In this document: positions 61,135-64,000 of the stretch, piece by piece
Layout: every line of letters begins with the position of its first letter
How positions within the stretch are numbered: position 1 is the first letter of the stretch
NCBI GenBank assembly: GCA_031181345.1
Contig: JAPSLC010000015.1
Span: forward strand, 24,086 to 88,085
DNA length: 64,000 bases
From: Cupriavidus sp.
GTDB taxonomy: Bacteria; Pseudomonadota; Gammaproteobacteria; Burkholderiales; Burkholderiaceae
Reading direction: 5' to 3'
The notes under the pieces: generated by a model
Told to the model about the DNA's origin: nothing
Seen by the model: only the letters and a program-made list of their open reading frames with translations
Databases searched by the model: none
Translations under genes and position numbers: made by a program

Positions 61135-62652
61135 ATGGCGGCGGACCTCTGGTTCCAGGATTTGCATCGCACCGGCGACGAACTGTTGTCGCGCGGCAGC
61201 CGGCTGGCCGGCGGCCTGCGCGCGCTCGGCGTGGAGGAGGGCGACGTGATCGCGGTGCTGCTGCGCAACGACGCGCCGTTCGCCGACATCGTCCATGCCT
61301 GCCGTACCGCGGGCTGCTACTACTGCCCGATCAACTGGCATTTCACCGCGGACGAGGTGCGCTACCTGCTCGAGGACAGCGGCGCCAAGGTGCTGATCGC
61401 CCATGCCGACTTGCTGCCGGCGGTGCAAGGGGCGGTACAAGCTGCGGTGCCGGCCGGCATGCCGGTGCTGGCGGTCGGCGAGGGCGCCGCGCCGGCGGCG
61501 CTCGATGCCCGGGCGTACGAGCCCTGGCTCGCGGCCCAGCCGCCCTATGACGGCCCACGCGTCGCCCCGCGCGGCCATATGGCCTACACCTCGGGCACCA
61601 CCGGCCGGCCCAAGGGCGTGCTGCGCCAGGCTGTGCCGCTGGACCGGCTCGACGCCCAGCAGGCCGCGATGCGCTCGGTGGTGGCAAAGGCGATCGGCAT
61701 CGTGCCAGGGTGCCGCGCGCTGATGTCGGCGCCGCTGTATCACAGCGCGCCCGGCGTCTTCATCCAGAACGCGCTGCAGATGGCCGAGCGCCTGGTGCTG
61801 ACGCCGCGCTTCGATGCCGAGGAGGTGCTGGCACTGATCGAGCGGCATCGCATCGATGTCGTCTACCTGGTGCCGATCATGTATGTGCGGCTGCTGAAGC
61901 TGCCCGAGGCGGTGCGCCGGCGCTACGACCTGTCGTCGCTGCGCTTCGTCGCCTCGACCGGCTCGCCGTGCGCGCCCGAGGTCAAGCGCGCGATGCTCGA
62001 CTGGCTCGGCCCGGTGATCCACGAAACCTATGCGTCGAGCGAGGCCGGCATGGTCACCGTCGCCACGCCCGCCGATGCGCTGGCCAAGCCCGGCACCGCG
62101 GGCCGGCCGGTCGACGAGGCCAGCGTGCGCATCCTGCGCGAGGACGGCACGCCGTGCGAGACCGGCGAGGTCGGCCTGATCTACGTACGCCAGCCCGCCT
62201 ACCCGGACTTCACCTATCGCAACAACGACGCGGCGCGGCGCGCGATCGATGTCGACGGCCGCGTGACGCTGGGCGACATGGGCTATCTCGACGCCGACGG
62301 CTATCTGTTCCTGTGCGATCGCGCCTCGGACATGGTGATCTCCGGCGGCGTCAACATCTATCCGGCCGAGATCGAGCATCAGCTGGTGCGCTATCCGGGC
62401 GTGGCCGATTGCGTGGTGTTCGGCGTGCCCGACGACGAATACGGCGAGCGGCTGCTGGCGATGGTGCAGCCGATGCCGGGCGAGCGCCTCGACGAGGCGG
62501 AGGTGATCGCCTGGCTGCGCGAACGGCTGTCGGGCTTCAAGGTGCCGCGCACCATCGTGATCGCCGAGCAGCTGCCGCGCGACGAGACCGGCAAGCTCGC
62601 CAAACGCCGGCTGCGCGACCAATACTGGCAGGGGCGGACGCGGCGCGTCTGA
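61135..62652 (+). CDS. Acyl-CoA synthetase (AMP-forming), ligase C
   Basis: A 505-residue ANL ligase. P-loop MAYTSGTTGRPKGVL, hinge YLFLCDRASDMVISGGVNIYPAEIE, and catalytic Lys in DETGKLAKRRL are present. The adenine-site motif reads HETYASSEAG, differing from YGMTE in ligases A and B, so it belongs to another branch, perhaps acting on aryl or short acids. The pocket lacks a clear predictor of substrate. GGAG eight bases upstream supports the ATG at 61135. It is divergent from the LysR gene and 74 bases upstream of a Bug receptor. Confidence 0.88.
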   Translation: MAADLWFQDLHRTGDELLSRGSRLAGGLRALGVEEGDVIAVLLRNDAPFADIVHACRTAGCYYCPINWHFTADEVRYLLEDSGAKVLIAHADLLPAVQGAVQAAVPAGMPVLAVGEGAAPAALDARAYEPWLAAQPPYDGPRVAPRGHMAYTSGTTGRPKGVLRQAVPLDRLDAQQAAMRSVVAKAIGIVPGCRALMSAPLYHSAPGVFIQNALQMAERLVLTPRFDAEEVLALIERHRIDVVYLVPIMYVRLLKLPEAVRRRYDLSSLRFVASTGSPCAPEVKRAMLDWLGPVIHETYASSEAGMVTVATPADALAKPGTAGRPVDEASVRILREDGTPCETGEVGLIYVRQPAYPDFTYRNNDAARRAIDVDGRVTLGDMGYLDADGYLFLCDRASDMVISGGVNIYPAEIEHQLVRYPGVADCVVFGVPDDEYGERLLAMVQPMPGERLDEAEVIAWLRERLSGFKVPRTIVIAEQLPRDETGKLAKRRLRDQYWQGRTRRV

Positions 62653-62726
62653 ACGCGGCGGGCATCCCAGACCCGAACGTAGACCATGCGGCAAACCACG
62701 AAGCAGACCATAACGAAGGAGACACC

Positions 62727-63734
62727 ATGCAAGGCTGGAAAGCGGGAAGGCGAGCCCGGCGCGGCATCGCCGCGGTGGGGGCGACGTTGGCGGCAACGTT
62801 GGCGGCGATGTTCGGTGCGACGGCGGCCAGCGCGGCCTATCCGGATCGGCCGATCAAGCTGGTGGTGCCGTACACGCCGGGCGGATCGACCGACCAGTTC
62901 GGACGCGCCCTGGCCGAGGGCATGAGCAAGGTACTGAAGCAGCCGGTGGTGGTCGACAACAAGCCGGGCGCGGCCACCATGATCGGCACCAACCTGGTTG
63001 CCCGCGCGCCGGCCGACGGCTATACGGTCGGCTTCGCGACCAACGGCAGCATGGTGCTGAACCCGATGCTGTACAAGAAGATCACCTACGACCCGCCGAA
63101 GGACTTCAAGATCTTCAGCATCGGCGCCGAGGTGCCGCTGGTGGTGGTCACCAATACGCAGGTGCCGGCCAGCAATATCCGCGAGTTCGCCGCCTATGCG
63201 AAGAGCCAGGGCGGCAAGCTGAACTACAGCTCGGTGGGCCTGGGCAATGCGCTGCAGCTGGCCACCGAGATGCTCAAGACCGAGCTGGGCGTCGAACTGA
63301 CCCACGTGCCCTACAACGGCAGCGCGCCGGCGCTGGCGGCGCTGCTCGCCAACGACGTGCAGCTGATGGTGGACGTGGTCAGCACCTCGCTGCCGCATAT
63401 CAAGGCCGGCAAGCTCAAGGCACTGGCCGTGACCAGCCGCAACCGGCTCGACGTGCTGCCCAATGTGCCGACGGTGGCCGAGAGCCATCCGAACTTCCAG
63501 GCGGCGACCTGGTTTGGACTCGCCGTGCCGGCGCAGACGCCGCCCGAGGCGATCGAGAAGCTGCGCGCCGCGGCGGACCAGACCCTGCGCGACCCGCAGT
63601 TCCGCGCGACCTTCAACGGCCTGGGCCTGCAGGTGCTGCAGCCGATGAGCCCGGCGGAGATCGACCGCTATGTGGCCGCCGACCGCGAGCACTGGGGCAA
63701 GGTGATTCGGGCGAAGAATATTTCGCTGGATTGA
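62727..63734 (+). CDS. Bug-family (TctC-like) solute-binding protein
   Basis: A 335-residue periplasmic receptor. Signal peptide with a basic start (KAGRRARRG) and cleavage near ASA-AYP. Mature domain: YPDRPIKLVVPYTPGGSTDQFGRALAEGMSK, VVVDNKPGAATMIGTNLVARAPADGYT, YSSVGLGNALQLATEML, VPYNGSAPALAALLANDVQLMVD. AAGGAG precedes the ATG. Cotranscribed with ligase C, it likely binds the acid that ligase C activates. Followed by a REP cluster. Confidence 0.9.
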   Translation: MQGWKAGRRARRGIAAVGATLAATLAAMFGATAASAAYPDRPIKLVVPYTPGGSTDQFGRALAEGMSKVLKQPVVVDNKPGAATMIGTNLVARAPADGYTVGFATNGSMVLNPMLYKKITYDPPKDFKIFSIGAEVPLVVVTNTQVPASNIREFAAYAKSQGGKLNYSSVGLGNALQLATEMLKTELGVELTHVPYNGSAPALAALLANDVQLMVDVVSTSLPHIKAGKLKALAVTSRNRLDVLPNVPTVAESHPNFQAATWFGLAVPAQTPPEAIEKLRAAADQTLRDPQFRATFNGLGLQVLQPMSPAEIDRYVAADREHWGKVIRAKNISLD

Positions 63735-63764
63735 GGGCGGGCGTTGGGGGTTTGCCGGCGCCGC

Positions 63765-63808
63765 TTCCCTCTCCCCCAACCCCTCTCCCGCAAGCGGGAG
63801 AGGGAGCG
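63765..63808 (-). repeat. REP-like palindromic unit 4a
   Basis: Arms CCCTCTCCCGC (63781-63791) and GCGGGAGAGGG (63794-63804) around AA, with the pyrimidine tail upstream. First of three units after the Bug receptor. Confidence 0.8.
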
Positions 63809-63843
63809 ACCCCGCGGCCGATCAGGCGCGTCGCGGCCAGTTA

Positions 63844-63871
63844 CTCCCTCTCCCGCGCGGGAGAGGGGAGC
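63844..63871. repeat. REP-like palindromic unit 4b, short
   Basis: CTCCCTCTCCCGCGCGGGAG is a nearly spacer-less palindrome continuing to AGGGGAG. It lacks the long tail of the other units, so it may be partly degraded. Confidence 0.75.
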
Positions 63872-63916
63872 CATAAACGGGATGCGAGGCGGCAGCGGTC
63901 GATTGTCTGCCGGGGT

Positions 63917-63957
63917 TCTCCCTCTCCCGCTCGCGGGAGAGGGTCGGGGAGAGGGCA
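63917..63957 (+). repeat. REP-like palindromic unit 4c, inverted partner of 4a
   Basis: CCCTCTCCCGC and GCGGGAGAGGG around TC, followed by the purine tail TCGGGGAGAGGGC. Same orientation as 1a, 2b and 3b. No gene is seen between it and the end of the window. Confidence 0.8.
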
Positions 63958-64000
63958 ACGGCGCCCGCATCCCTGCCGTCGTCCCTTGCCGCGTCTTGGC

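Overview
The window is GC-rich chromosomal DNA, very probably from a beta-proteobacterium of the Cupriavidus/Ralstonia group (Burkholderiaceae). The evidence is gene order: gltBD, an mla lipid-transport operon with mlaA inside it, a YadGH-type ABC exporter, a BolA protein, murA, hisGDCBHAFIE, hinT, tatABC, a DegS-like protease, petABC and sspAB. That order, the beta-type porin and the Bug-family receptors fit this group. The species call is an inference from protein character; no search was run.

Layout. 1-771: end of a dNTPase gene. 772-2044: palindromic repeats and a small mobile unit carrying a REP-associated tyrosine transposase. 2045-8447: gltB and gltD, the two subunits of glutamate synthase. 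8635-10549: an acetyltransferase and an orphan Bug receptor. 10772-15041: mlaFEDACB, which moves phospholipids between the outer and inner membranes. 15342-18826: ABC exporter, BolA protein and murA. 18846-25924: a complete histidine operon except hisZ, which the short HisG needs. 26010-28812: small membrane protein, hinT and tatABC. 29050-30138: a highly expressed porin followed by a noncoding stretch. 30656-33107: membrane serine protease, Nif3-like protein and MscL. 33340-36133: cytochrome bc1 (petABC), whose Rieske subunit carries a twin-arginine signal. 36369-37685: sspA, sspB and tRNA-Thr(UGU).

37768-44706 is accessory in character. It holds an SDR/monooxygenase pair, a truncated glycosyltransferase copy, a GntR-regulated transporter and ureidoglycolate-lyase cassette, an intact glycosyltransferase, a second probable glycosyltransferase, an orphan HipB-like regulator and a small Cys-rich protein with a natural hepta-histidine tail. 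The truncated and intact glycosyltransferase copies are direct repeats that bracket the cassette.

44850-46517 is ettA. 46771-56706 is an eight-gene minus-strand catabolic operon (Bug receptor, thiolase-like protein, two MaoC-type subunits, SDR, acyl-CoA dehydrogenase and two CoA ligases) with an AraC-type regulator upstream. It looks like uptake, CoA activation and beta-oxidation-like breakdown of an unidentified carboxylic acid. 56731-60048 carries a metallophosphoesterase and an HxlR-MATE efflux pair with a 38-bp near-perfect palindrome at its promoter. 60085-63734 is a LysR regulator divergent from a third CoA ligase and a third Bug receptor.

No CRISPR array, prophage or rRNA was seen. 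The most distinctive signals are the RAYT unit with its dispersed twin palindromes, the paired operators around the ureidoglycolate cassette, the glycosyltransferase duplication, the poly-His protein, and the uncharacterised acyl-CoA operon whose second MaoC subunit lacks both catalytic residues.
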